NCBI GenBank assembly: GCA_945883845.1
Contig: CAMCYI010000009.1
Coordinates: forward strand, 62,001 to 126,000
Direction of reading: 5' to 3'
DNA length: 64,000 nucleotides
Source: Bacteriovorax stolpii
GTDB lineage: Bacteria; Bdellovibrionota; Bacteriovoracia; Bacteriovoracales; Bacteriovoracaceae
Part shown: positions 49,602-59,704 of the stretch, piece after piece
Layout: each line of letters begins with the position of its first letter
Numbering within the stretch: position 1 is the first letter of the stretch
Program-made: the position numbers and the translations under genes
Notes under the pieces: generated by a model
Databases searched by the model: none
What the model was told of the DNA's origin: nothing
What the model saw: the letters and a program-made list of their open reading frames with translations, nothing else

Positions 49602-50231
49602 TTACTTTATCGAAAGCTCCCGCGCTTTTTCGGCACGTTTGGGACTTCTTTCAATGCCGATACAGTCTATTCCGAGGGCATCGACCGCTGCGAGAACCAT
49701 TCCCTGACCACAGAATGGGTTAATTAACACTTTGGTTGAAGTCTGATCTTTGAGAAATTTAGCTATCATTAAGGCAGCATTTTTACCCACTCCACGCTCC
49801 CAGTTTTTCTCTCCGATCTCAGGCAGCACATCGGCCGAAGACTTACCCGGGTCAAGACGGAGATTTTTTGAGAAGCAAAGAATGTGAGAGTATGAAGGCC
49901 GGCCCATGGTGACGGCACCTGCAGGAGCACGGCAGATAATTTTATGCCAAAGGAGTATGTGACCTGTTTTTTCAGCAGCAGTCTGACAGAGAAAACTCTT
50001 GTCTACCCATGCACCTTCAATCTTGATATCGGATTGATAAAAAATAGCGACGCCGTCATCTGCAGTTTTAGTCAGTATCAGTTCTGCCGTTTGCGTAAAC
50101 CAACTCTTCCATTCTGGAAGAGATAAATTAAATTCGGAAATATCAGGCATGGAAGCAAACATAGAGTCGCCGGCCTCCTGATTTCTTGATGTCAGCCATT
50201 CGATGGCATCAGTACAGTGAATTTCTTTCAT
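49602..50231 (-). CDS. N6/N4-type DNA methylase-fold SAM-dependent methyltransferase
   Basis: MKEIHCTDAIEWL start; SMPD in motif IV position; C-terminal VLINPFCGQGMVLAAVDALGIDCIGIERSPKRAEKARE. Confidence 0.7.
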   Translation of the reverse strand: MKEIHCTDAIEWLTSRNQEAGDSMFASMPDISEFNLSLPEWKSWFTQTAELILTKTADDGVAIFYQSDIKIEGAWVDKSFLCQTAAEKTGHILLWHKIICRAPAGAVTMGRPSYSHILCFSKNLRLDPGKSSADVLPEIGEKNWERGVGKNAALMIAKFLKDQTSTKVLINPFCGQGMVLAAVDALGIDCIGIERSPKRAEKARELSIK

Positions 50232-50309
50232 AGTCGTTAGCCTAACATTTTTTGGTGAATCTTGACATCAGCGAGAGTGGTCCCATCTTATCTTTTAATG
50301 GAGGCCGAC

Positions 50310-50999
50310 ATGCAGCTCAAACTCGTTAGAACACTACTCTCCAAGAAACCAGGAAGCGCCAGCGTCGCTGTTGGACTAATTAGTTTTATGATTCTCGCCC
50401 TGGTTTATCAACTCAACTTCACACAAATCCTTCCTTCAGATCTCATGTCGGCCAGCTCCAAGCAGGTATTTCAAGACCAGCAATACTGGAGGGCCTTCAC
50501 CACAACTTTTGTTCACGCAGACTATCAGCACTTGATGATGAATTCTGCATTCTTCTCGATTCTCGCCCTTCTTCTTCACGCCTATTACGGTTCATTTATT
50601 TTTCCGGTCGTCTCTGTAATCATCGGTGGAGTGATCAATCTGATCGTTCTTAAAACTTATCCTGCTCATGTATCTCTGGTGGGGATTTCCGGAGTCGTGT
50701 ATTTTATGGCCGCATTCTGGCTGACACTTTATGTTTTTACAGAGCGAAGATTGAGTGTGATGAGACGCATGATGAATAGCACAGCACTCTCCTTGATTTT
50801 TTTCTTTCCGCAGGTGATTGAGCCTCAGGTAAGTTATAGCGCTCATGCCGTGGGATTCGCGCTCGGAGTTCCAGGAGCGATGACTTACTTCGCGGCCATG
50901 AGACATTGCATTCGCTCACATGAAGTCTGGGAAGTAGTTTCAGAGGAGCAAGTTGAGATCCTTCCAGATCAGGAATTTTCACCCGAAGAAAATACCTGA
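50310..50999 (+). CDS. Rhomboid family intramembrane serine protease
   Basis: Start MQLKLV after GGAGG; FVHADYQHLMMNSAFF, VGISGVVYF (GxSG), YSAHAVGFALG. Confidence 0.88.
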   Translation: MQLKLVRTLLSKKPGSASVAVGLISFMILALVYQLNFTQILPSDLMSASSKQVFQDQQYWRAFTTTFVHADYQHLMMNSAFFSILALLLHAYYGSFIFPVVSVIIGGVINLIVLKTYPAHVSLVGISGVVYFMAAFWLTLYVFTERRLSVMRRMMNSTALSLIFFFPQVIEPQVSYSAHAVGFALGVPGAMTYFAAMRHCIRSHEVWEVVSEEQVEILPDQEFSPEENT

Positions 51000-51052
51000 C
51001 CACGTCGTTTCTTCTCCGACTTTTGAGGTAAATTTCCGTACAATATTCCGGT

Positions 51053-53278
51053 ATGCATTTACCTCCTATCATTGTTGATCTCGCCATCATTCTCGCTGTC
51101 GCCGGTATCATGAGTTTCATCTTTAACAAAATCAAACAACCAGTAGTGCTTGGGTATATTCTTGCGGGTGTGATCGTTGGTCCCTACACTCCTCCGATTC
51201 AGCTCATCACAGACGTAGCCGGCATACAGACATGGGCAGAACTCGGTGTTATTTTTCTGATGTTTACGCTCGGCCTCGAATTCAGTTTCCGAAAACTACT
51301 CAGCGTTGGTGTCACTGCTTTTCTTGCTGCCACCTTTGAAGTTGTCTTCTTTTTGATCGTAGGATTTTTTATCGGGAAAGCTTTCGGATGGACAGACATT
51401 GATTCGATGTTCCTCGGTGCCATGCTCTCCATTTCATCAACAACGATTATCATCAAGGCCCTGGATGAACTGAAGCTCAGAAACCGCAGGTTCTCTCAAC
51501 TTATTTTTGGTATCCTTATCGTAGAAGATCTTTTTGCGATTCTTCTCCTCGTTGTCCTGACGGCCATTTCTACTTCAGAAACTGTTTCAGTTTTATCCCT
51601 CGCTGAAACCGCGTTGAATCTTGTCCTCGTTGTGGGAAGTTGGTTCATCACAGGTTATTTCCTTGTTCCAAGGATCATGAGTTACGTCGGAAAAAAGGGC
51701 AACAATGAGATGCTAACCCTTGTCTCGATCGCGCTTTGTCTGGGGCTTGTTGTCGTGGCCACTCACTTCGATTATTCACCCGCTCTCGGTGCTTTCATCA
51801 TGGGATCAATTCTCGCTGAGACTGAAATTATCCACAGGATTGAAGGCCTGATGGCGCCCCTCAAAGATCTCTTTGGTGCGATATTCTTTGTTTCTATCGG
51901 GATGTTGATTGATCCGTCTATCATGCTTCAGTACAAGGAAGTCATTTTCGTTCTTTGCATCGTGACTGTGTTCGGGAAGATTCTCAGTGCTTCGGCTGGA
52001 TCCATGTTGTCAGGGCAATCATTCCGTAATTCCATTCAGGTCGGCATGGGCCTTGCCCAGATTGGAGAATTCTCTTTCATCATCGCCAGTCTCGGTGTGA
52101 CTCTTAAAGTTGTCAGTCCTCAGCTCTATCCGATTGCGGTTGCTGTTTCCCTCGTAACAACTTTTACAACTCCCTATTTGATTAAATATTCCGGACCCAC
52201 AGCCGAAGCTCTTGAGAAACGACTTCCATGGTGGTTCAAGAACTCACATGAAAAATACGTTATCTGGTCTGAGCGCAGGCAGATGCAGGCAACGAAAAAC
52301 AAAGACACTCTTCTGATTATTTTCCGGTGGCTCGCCAACGGTGTCATTGTTACTTTTATCTTTAACTTTAGTGTAAGAAAAATAACTCACCTTCTGGGAA
52401 TCGAACTTCAGTTAAATGACCAGCTTTCGAAAACTATTTCCTGGCTGATCACGGTGGCCATCGCTTCACCATTCATCTGGGCCATGGTCTTCACTTCAAA
52501 GAGAAATTACCTTCGCATCAGAAAAGAAAGAAGTTTTGGCAAGGCCATTCTCGTTCTCTCTTTTCCTTTTCTCACCAGCATCTGGGTAAGCGTACTCTCG
52601 GCTCAATACTTCCCGTTGAAATCCATTCTGGCAGTCATGGGACTTATCCTCGCCGTGATTTATTTCTTCCTTTACCGAAAACTTGAATCCTATTACCGCT
52701 GGATTGAAAAACTTTTTCTTGAAACTTTCGAGAAGCAAGATCTTCACATGAAATCTGGTCAGGAAATCAAAAAGCTTTCACCCTGGGATTCCCATTTGGT
52801 GAATATTGATGTTCATCCCAATGCACTTCTCGTCGGGAAGAAGTTGATGGAGGCACATCTTCGGAGTCGTTTCGGAGTGAACGTTGTGGCCATTCAACGT
52901 GGAATACAGACCATCGTCGCACCCAAGCCAGATGAAATTATTCTTCCGAAAGACACGCTTGTCGTTCTGGGCACTGACATCCAGCTTGATGAACTCAGAC
53001 CAGAGCTTGAAATACCTGTGGAAGTCTCTGCCGTTTATCCGGCAAGTGCTAACTATAGACTCCGTCAGATTCGACTGGGTGGTGAGTCACCTCTTCTGGG
53101 TAAAACAATCCGTGAATCGGGCATCCGAGAAAAATATCATGCTATGGTTGTCGGTATAGAGCGTGAACATGCACGTACGATCAATCCAGATACAGAGTTT
53201 GAACTTAAAATAAATGACACAATCTGGGTAGTCGGCGAGATTCTGATGCTCGACGCTCTCATGCAGGAATTGCGCTAA
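51053..53278 (+). CDS. Kef-type cation:proton antiporter with C-terminal TrkA_C domains
   Basis: LGYILAGVIVGPYTPP, LGVIFLMFTLGLEFSFRKL; C-terminal RLGGESPLLGKTIRESGIREKYHAMVVGIER. Confidence 0.93.
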   Translation: MHLPPIIVDLAIILAVAGIMSFIFNKIKQPVVLGYILAGVIVGPYTPPIQLITDVAGIQTWAELGVIFLMFTLGLEFSFRKLLSVGVTAFLAATFEVVFFLIVGFFIGKAFGWTDIDSMFLGAMLSISSTTIIIKALDELKLRNRRFSQLIFGILIVEDLFAILLLVVLTAISTSETVSVLSLAETALNLVLVVGSWFITGYFLVPRIMSYVGKKGNNEMLTLVSIALCLGLVVVATHFDYSPALGAFIMGSILAETEIIHRIEGLMAPLKDLFGAIFFVSIGMLIDPSIMLQYKEVIFVLCIVTVFGKILSASAGSMLSGQSFRNSIQVGMGLAQIGEFSFIIASLGVTLKVVSPQLYPIAVAVSLVTTFTTPYLIKYSGPTAEALEKRLPWWFKNSHEKYVIWSERRQMQATKNKDTLLIIFRWLANGVIVTFIFNFSVRKITHLLGIELQLNDQLSKTISWLITVAIASPFIWAMVFTSKRNYLRIRKERSFGKAILVLSFPFLTSIWVSVLSAQYFPLKSILAVMGLILAVIYFFLYRKLESYYRWIEKLFLETFEKQDLHMKSGQEIKKLSPWDSHLVNIDVHPNALLVGKKLMEAHLRSRFGVNVVAIQRGIQTIVAPKPDEIILPKDTLVVLGTDIQLDELRPELEIPVEVSAVYPASANYRLRQIRLGGESPLLGKTIRESGIREKYHAMVVGIEREHARTINPDTEFELKINDTIWVVGEILMLDALMQELR

Positions 53279-53288
53279 GGGAAATAAT

Positions 53289-54104
53289 ATGTGCCAGCTT
53301 CTTGGAATGAATTGCAATGTACCTACGGACATTTGTTTTTCCTTTACTGGTTTTCAGGCGAGAGGTGGCCTTACTGATGACCATAAAGATGGATGGGGTA
53401 TAACTTTTTTTGAAGGCAAAGGTGTCCGTCAGTTTCTGGATCCCTCTCCTTCTTCTCACTCTCCGATTGCAGACTTTGTCCGTACCTATCCCATCAAATC
53501 GATGAACGTCATTGCTCATATCCGGAAGGCAACTCAAGGGGAAATTAAACTTGAGAATACGCATCCCTTCGTCAGAGAAATGTGGGGTCTATACTGGTCG
53601 TTTGCTCACAATGGAGATCTTAAAAATTTCTCCCCTGAGCTTGATGGTCGCTATCGCCCTGTAGGTAACACTGATTCTGAAACTGCATTTTGCTTTATCC
53701 TTCAGGAGATGCAGAAAAAGTTTGGTGAAACGAAACCGGAAGATTCAAAACTTTTTGAGCTGATTCATAAACTAACTCTTGAGCTTGCCGGCTTCGGCAT
53801 TTTTAATTTTCTGCTTTCTAATGGTGAATTGATGTACGCCCATTGCTCGACAAAACTAGCGAGCATTGTAAGGAAAGCACCGTTTACTGTCGCTCATCTT
53901 AAAGATCGTGAAGTGACGGTGGATTTCAGCTCTGTGACGACCCAGAATGACCGTGTGGCCGTGATTGCGACCAACCCCCTGACAGAGAACGAGCAATGGA
54001 CCACTCATGCCCCAGGTACACTTTTATTGTTTAAAGATGGTGAAATTTTGAGTGAAAAACCCACCAAAGCCGGGCCAACTCCTCAGGAAATCTGTCCGGT
54101 TTGA
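53289..54104 (+). CDS. Class II glutamine amidotransferase (YafJ-like)
   Basis: MCQLLGMNCNVPTD (N-terminal Cys), DHKDGWGITFFEGKG, AHIRKATQGEIKLENTHPF, FAHNGDL. Confidence 0.93.
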   Translation: MCQLLGMNCNVPTDICFSFTGFQARGGLTDDHKDGWGITFFEGKGVRQFLDPSPSSHSPIADFVRTYPIKSMNVIAHIRKATQGEIKLENTHPFVREMWGLYWSFAHNGDLKNFSPELDGRYRPVGNTDSETAFCFILQEMQKKFGETKPEDSKLFELIHKLTLELAGFGIFNFLLSNGELMYAHCSTKLASIVRKAPFTVAHLKDREVTVDFSSVTTQNDRVAVIATNPLTENEQWTTHAPGTLLLFKDGEILSEKPTKAGPTPQEICPV

Positions 54105-54192
54105 ACAAATGTTATATTTGTGAACGCTCGTTTAAATATTTCTCATTTTCTTAACAATTTCCCCCGAAGAGTCTTGAAAGGCGATCACCTCC

Positions 54193-54564
54193 ATGAAAGA
54201 AAAGCTCCGTACAGAAGTTAACTTTGAAACCAAGGCCGGAAGAACCCTGATCCGAAAAAAAGATTTTTATGAAAATGGAATTCTTGCCCGAGAAGGTCTT
54301 TTCTCAGGCGGCGGACAATGGGAATGGGATATACCTGCAGGTCTTATCAAAAACTATTTTAAAAATGGAATTCTCAAGAGCGAAGAACACTTCGATGAAA
54401 GCGGAAACCGTGACGGGGAAAGTAAATACTTCACCGACAAAGGCGAACTTCTCTCGAAATCAAATTACGCCAAAGACAAACTCCTCAGCAAAGAGGAGTT
54501 TGGAGTGGAAGCCGAATCCCGAGTGAAGTCAAAAAAAGATCCCATCCGTTCCCGGGCTAGTTAA
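54193..54564 (+). CDS. MORN-variant repeat protein
   Basis: FYENGILAREGLFSGG, NYFKNGILKSEEHFDESGNRDGESKYFTDKGEL. Confidence 0.7.
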   Translation: MKEKLRTEVNFETKAGRTLIRKKDFYENGILAREGLFSGGGQWEWDIPAGLIKNYFKNGILKSEEHFDESGNRDGESKYFTDKGELLSKSNYAKDKLLSKEEFGVEAESRVKSKKDPIRSRAS

Positions 54565-55801
54565 CAGCGATTTTTGTCACTGCTACAAATGAGTTCTGCG
54601 AACGGTTTTTAAGAAGCCAGTTCTCCGTAATGCAGGAATATCCACCGGCACCCCAACCCTTACCCCAGCTATTGGTGACAACCAGACAGTATCTACCTTC
54701 AGAGGCCTGTAATTTTTCCGGAAGCTCAATCACTCCCATCGCAATGAATGCATGTCCCAAAGAATGTCCATCCATCTGGTCGCGGCCTTTATTTTCGTCA
54801 GCAAGGGTAATCAGGCCTTTATTCAGATAGAAGTTCGGAGTGAGTTTTGCCGAGAGAATGACTGGCGTATCCTGCTTTATCTTTGTGATCACATCTGAGA
54901 GAGTTTTCACGAGCTCATACTGCTCCACTTTTGTCACACCTTGACGGCAAGAAGAAGTCATAGGCAGTTGCGTTTCGTTCTGAGGAAGTGGTTCATCTTT
55001 ATAAGTACAGTTCGATTCCGTAGGAATGTCCGCCATCCTCTGGTCACGTGAATAATTCAGTCCATAAATAATCCACGAACCTTTTTCAGTGCAGGGACTC
55101 GACTGGCAAGATGGCTTACTTGCCCAATAGAAATACTGCTCAGAGAGATCTCTTTCCATTTTGTTCTGAGCAAGCAGAATTTCCATCACGCGGATCCCGG
55201 CGAAGGCAGAACACGTCGGACGGTCTTTCTGATCGCGGACCGGCGGGGTAAAACCAGCGTTGACTATGTGGACCTCAGGTATGGCAGGAATTTCTTTTTT
55301 CTCGACGATGACTTCTTTCGGAGCAGGAATAACAAACGTATTCTGCTTGTAGACTTTGATGCGTCCAAGGAACACATCCTGTTCACGTTTCCACTGCGCA
55401 CGGGTTTCAAGGATTTCTTTTTTCCACCCTTCGTGAACACGTTTAGTTTCTTCACGCAAGTTCTTCATCTCGTCCATGTCACCTGTTGCTTTCTGATCCA
55501 TTATTTTTTTATCGTCTTCTTTCATTCCGGCAAGGATCGCTCGGTTACGGGCCTTGGCCTCTTCAACCATGCGCTGACCCTGGCTCATTTCTTTATCTTT
55601 TACCAAAATATCTTTCTTCAAGGGTTCGGGATCAGTCGTTTTCACGGCAAAGGCCCCATACGGTTTTAAAGTCTCCATAATGGATTGAAATTCCGGAAGC
55701 TCACTGCCATCATACTTTTCTGAAACAACTTTTAATGAAGTTGCAGAAGCACTCAAAGAGAAGATCAGGGAAAGAGAGATCAGTTTTTTATTAACATTCA
55801 T
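54557..55801 (-). CDS. Secreted papain-like (C1 family) cysteine protease with N-terminal charged extension
   Basis: FTPPVRDQKDRPTCSAFAGIRVME, DGHSLGHAFIAMG, TNSWGKGWGAGGYSCI. Confidence 0.85.
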   Translation of the reverse strand: MNVNKKLISLSLIFSLSASATSLKVVSEKYDGSELPEFQSIMETLKPYGAFAVKTTDPEPLKKDILVKDKEMSQGQRMVEEAKARNRAILAGMKEDDKKIMDQKATGDMDEMKNLREETKRVHEGWKKEILETRAQWKREQDVFLGRIKVYKQNTFVIPAPKEVIVEKKEIPAIPEVHIVNAGFTPPVRDQKDRPTCSAFAGIRVMEILLAQNKMERDLSEQYFYWASKPSCQSSPCTEKGSWIIYGLNYSRDQRMADIPTESNCTYKDEPLPQNETQLPMTSSCRQGVTKVEQYELVKTLSDVITKIKQDTPVILSAKLTPNFYLNKGLITLADENKGRDQMDGHSLGHAFIAMGVIELPEKLQASEGRYCLVVTNSWGKGWGAGGYSCITENWLLKNRSQNSFVAVTKIAVN

Positions 55802-57069
55802 ATAGCACCTTCGAGTTCACGTTTAAGTTGATCTTTATCAAGTTCATTTTCCCAACGGGAAATAACAATTGCAGCGACACCATTACCAATCGTATTGGTC
55901 AGGGCACGGGCCTCGGACATAAAGCGGTCGATACCAAATATCAATGCAAGTCCCGCCACTGGAACTTCCGGTACTACCGCGAGAGTTGCTGCGAGACAGA
56001 TAAATCCTGCTCCCGTCACTCCGCTCGCCCCTTGAGAAGTGAGGGTGGCCACAAGCAAGAGACTCAGCTGTTGTCCTATCGAGAGATCAATATTCAGTGC
56101 CTGGGCAATGAACACGGCGGCCATGGTGAGATAAATGTTTGTTCCATCAAGGTTAAAGGAATAGCCAGTGGGAACGACGAGGCCAACGACTGATTTGGAA
56201 CAGCCCAGCTTCTCTAGTTTTTCCATCATCGATAAGAGGACTGATTCAGATGATGATGTTCCAAGAACGGTAAAAAGATCAGTCCGGATGTACTTGATGA
56301 ATTTCCAGATCGAGAAACCGTTATATTTAGCAATTAGACCCAGCACTCCAAAAATAAAAATGAGACAGGTCAGATAGAATGTTCCCATGAGTGCCAGGAG
56401 CGGACCGAAAGATTTCGTACCATGGGCCCCAATCGTATAAGACATCGCACCAAACGCACCGATGGGAGCGAAGAGCATGAGGAGATGAACGATCTTAAAG
56501 AAGATCACCGATATACCGGAGAAAAACTCGTGAACGACTTTTCCTTTCGCACCTGAATGACTAAGCGCATAACCGAAAAGAATAGCGAGGAACAAAACCT
56601 GAAGCAGATTTCCGGAACTCGTGAATGCTTCAATGAAAGTTTTTGGGATGATGTTGATGATAAAATCCAGCATCCCTGTATCTTTTGCCTGCACAGTGTA
56701 TTTTTCCACGGCCGTTGTATCGAGACTGGCGGGGTCGACATTAAACCCCTTACCTGGTTTGAAAACGTTGACGGTAACCAGTCCGATCGCCAGGGCCACG
56801 TTGGAAACAGTTTCGAAATATAGGAGTGATTTTCCTCCGACGCGGCCGACTTTTTTCATATCGCCGGAATTTGAAATTCCGAGAACTACCGTCGTGAAAA
56901 TGATAGGGGCAATCAACATCTTAAGCAGGTTAATGAAGGAGTCTCCGAGAATTTTCATCTTCACTGCTTGCTCAGGAAGCACCAGACCAAAAATAATACC
57001 GAGGCCAATGCCCAGCAGGACCTGCAGGTAGAGATTTTTAAGGTATTTCATAGATGATGATGATGACAT
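55798..57069 (-). CDS. Dicarboxylate/amino acid:cation symporter (DAACS family)
   Basis: MLIAPIIFTTVVLGISNSGDMKKVGRVGGK, LLVATLTSQGASGVTGAGFI, DRFMSEARALTNTIGNGVAAIVIS. Confidence 0.95.
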   Translation of the reverse strand: MSSSSSMKYLKNLYLQVLLGIGLGIIFGLVLPEQAVKMKILGDSFINLLKMLIAPIIFTTVVLGISNSGDMKKVGRVGGKSLLYFETVSNVALAIGLVTVNVFKPGKGFNVDPASLDTTAVEKYTVQAKDTGMLDFIINIIPKTFIEAFTSSGNLLQVLFLAILFGYALSHSGAKGKVVHEFFSGISVIFFKIVHLLMLFAPIGAFGAMSYTIGAHGTKSFGPLLALMGTFYLTCLIFIFGVLGLIAKYNGFSIWKFIKYIRTDLFTVLGTSSSESVLLSMMEKLEKLGCSKSVVGLVVPTGYSFNLDGTNIYLTMAAVFIAQALNIDLSIGQQLSLLLVATLTSQGASGVTGAGFICLAATLAVVPEVPVAGLALIFGIDRFMSEARALTNTIGNGVAAIVISRWENELDKDQLKRELEGAI

Positions 57070-57210
57070 TGGCGAAGCCTAATTTCAATTACAGGAATGC
57101 GATCTCATATTTTCTGACAACACATCCAGAAGCAAAACGCTCCACTTTAAGTCAATTGTGGATTTCCCCGGTGACCTGTTACTCTTATAAAATATTCACC
57201 AATACATTTT

Positions 57211-59091
57211 ATGGAACTTAACATGAAGTTTATCCTGCCTTTCTTTTTCCTTTTCTCCAGCGCGTTTGCAACTGAAGTTCGACGCTGGGAGGGCCTCGAG
57301 GCTATCCTTAACGAAGATTTTCAGCGGATCGAGAAACACGCGAAGTGGGCCCCGCGAACACTTTCGTTTGAATATGCGCGAGCAGAAGAAAACACTGTCA
57401 CAATCAATTGCGAAGGACTGAACTTTAAACTTCAGGTTACCTCTGTACCTCACGAAAAAACATCAACTCTTTATCACGGACTTTTCCAGCTCGGGTTTCT
57501 CTTTCCACATCCGCGATGGCAGATCTCGCCTTCTCTTGATAAAGCGCAACTCGCCTGTGGAAAAACGTTCACGTGGCGCCCGGCATTTCCTTATCGTGGA
57601 TTTCATCTTCACACTCTTCATCCGAATGAATGGGTGCAGGGATTTCTTGAGGGGCAGACAGACATCGCCATGGATTACGTCCGCTGGCTCGCACGTAATC
57701 GCCAGAACATTGTGGACGTAAGTATCATGCGTCCTAAGTGGGAAGGCCAGATGGCCTCTCTCAAGGCACCATTCGCTCTCGCCAAGGCCCTTGGTATTTC
57801 TCGCGGAGTTTCTTTGGGCGCAGCTCTTCAGCAGCAGAATAGTTTCCGTCTCATACCTCTCTTCTCTGCGGTTTCCGGCATTGGCGATGAGAAGCACCTG
57901 AGAAAAAACATTAAGAAACTCAACGACAACCTCGACTACGATTTCATGACGATGGAAATCGGCACGAGTGAATTCACATCAACTGACTACGAAAAATCCC
58001 TTAACTGGATGAACATCACGGCAGCAGAACTGAGCAAAGAAGGCAAAAAACTTTTCACGAAAAACCACGTATCAACGAACCAGGTTTCCAAAAAATGGGG
58101 TAACTTCAATTTGCTTCCACGTTATGCATCTCAGGATGTGGGTCTTCTCCCCCACACCGTCATGTTCTACGGTCTCTACGATGAAAATGCGCCGATGTAC
58201 GGAAACAAAAACTTCGCGCATATGCTCAAGTTCATCCAGGAAGAGAACGACAAGCGCGATATCTGGTATTACCCGGAAACAAGTTATTGGGTATTCATGG
58301 ATCAGGATGCGCCACTGCTTCTCACTGATTATCTGAAAGTCCGCGCAAAAGACATGGAAGGCCTCTATCCGGAAAAGATCGAAGGTCACTTCAACTTTAC
58401 CAGCGGTCAGGAAATGGGTTACTGGCTTTTCGACTGGAACGTTGCTCTGAATGCCGATCTTGATATGGAATTCAGCCCCCTTTCTGCCCTCAAACTTCTC
58501 GGTGAAGACCTTAATCTCTGGGAGTCTATTCTTGATTATCAGAATGAGCACTTTAAAGAAAAATCCCTCATCTCCATCATCAGCTTCTCAAATCTTCAGG
58601 ATGAAATTTCCAAACACCGCATCCACCACCGAAATACGCTAAAAGAAGTTTTCCGCTCGTCACTTATCCGCGAAGATGAAATTCAGCGCTTAGAGGCGGC
58701 CATTGCACAATCACCGGATGTGTCTGGAGTGAAGAACGAAGAACTCCGTCTCCTTCTCGAAGTCACTAACCTTCGCCTGCATCACGCTCTCGAAGTCCGG
58801 AAATCGATGAGATTCAAAAAGAAATCGAGTGACCGCGCTCTCGCACTTAAAGCTGCTGAGTCTTTCCGAATGGAAGCTCAGACCCGGGTGAACGTCATTA
58901 CAAAATCACACTCACGCTACCCGACTGCGCGACTGTTTGACTGGCGATCGGATATCACCAGCTACAGCTTCGGTTCACTCTGGACAGCAGCAACTCTGCA
59001 CCACTGGAAACGCGAAGAGCGCATGATCACCCGCGAGAACTTTAATCCGTTTTTTGATAACATCGTTAACTTCATGGATATTATTTTTTAA
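57211..59091 (+). CDS. Secreted protein, possibly glycoside-hydrolase-like (GH20/GH67-type fold)
   Basis: Signal peptide; YHGLFQLGFLFPHPRW, FPYRGFHLHTLHPNEWVQGFLEG..DYVRWLARNRQNIVDVSIMRPKWEG. Confidence 0.55.
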   Translation: MELNMKFILPFFFLFSSAFATEVRRWEGLEAILNEDFQRIEKHAKWAPRTLSFEYARAEENTVTINCEGLNFKLQVTSVPHEKTSTLYHGLFQLGFLFPHPRWQISPSLDKAQLACGKTFTWRPAFPYRGFHLHTLHPNEWVQGFLEGQTDIAMDYVRWLARNRQNIVDVSIMRPKWEGQMASLKAPFALAKALGISRGVSLGAALQQQNSFRLIPLFSAVSGIGDEKHLRKNIKKLNDNLDYDFMTMEIGTSEFTSTDYEKSLNWMNITAAELSKEGKKLFTKNHVSTNQVSKKWGNFNLLPRYASQDVGLLPHTVMFYGLYDENAPMYGNKNFAHMLKFIQEENDKRDIWYYPETSYWVFMDQDAPLLLTDYLKVRAKDMEGLYPEKIEGHFNFTSGQEMGYWLFDWNVALNADLDMEFSPLSALKLLGEDLNLWESILDYQNEHFKEKSLISIISFSNLQDEISKHRIHHRNTLKEVFRSSLIREDEIQRLEAAIAQSPDVSGVKNEELRLLLEVTNLRLHHALEVRKSMRFKKKSSDRALALKAAESFRMEAQTRVNVITKSHSRYPTARLFDWRSDITSYSFGSLWTAATLHHWKREERMITRENFNPFFDNIVNFMDIIF

Positions 59092-59093
59092 GT

Positions 59094-59597
59094 ATGGTTG
59101 CAAAGACGCAAATGATTGTGATTCGTGACTTCACACTGAGTGATGCCGAATTCGTATTGCGTCTTCTGAACGAACCTCAGTACATCAAAAATATCCGTGA
59201 TAATAATGTGCGCACCATTGATGACGCTAAAAAATACATCGAAGAAAAAATCTTCCAGCCTATCAAGGACCTTGGCTTCGGCTATCACGTTGTCGCTTTT
59301 CGTGACACGGGCAAACCCATCGGCATGGTGGGCCTTATAAAAAGGGCATTTCTCAGAGAACCCGATATTGGTTTTGCTTTCCTTGAGGAATTTCATAACC
59401 GTGGTTTTGGCTTTGAAGCTGTATCAGCATTCATGCTGAGTAAAGAAGTTAAGAGCTTTAAAATTTTGCATGCGTTCACATCGCTCGATAACCCGGCATC
59501 TCAAAAATTGCTTTTGAAGCTTGGGTTCAAGGATATGGGGACAATTAAGTATGATAAGACGGATGATGATGTGCGATTATTTACGCTTAAGTCTTAA
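59094..59597 (+). CDS. GNAT family N-acetyltransferase (RimJ/RimL type)
   Basis: LRDFTLSDAEFVLRLLNEP-like start, PIGMVGLIKR, PDIGFAFLEEFHNRGFGFEAVSAFM, NPASQKLLLKLGF. Confidence 0.92.
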   Translation: MVAKTQMIVIRDFTLSDAEFVLRLLNEPQYIKNIRDNNVRTIDDAKKYIEEKIFQPIKDLGFGYHVVAFRDTGKPIGMVGLIKRAFLREPDIGFAFLEEFHNRGFGFEAVSAFMLSKEVKSFKILHAFTSLDNPASQKLLLKLGFKDMGTIKYDKTDDDVRLFTLKS

Positions 59598-59704
59598 AAG
59601 AATTATCCCCCACACTACGATTGTTCTGGAGTGAATTTAGGAACATACAATTCCACCTGTTTCACTTCGTTGATTTTTACCCGGTCAGGGTTCAAGATAG
59701 GTCC

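Noticed and set aside
58072-58551. 159-aa minus-strand ORF
   Set aside because: Antisense to the secreted GH-like gene; shadow ORF.
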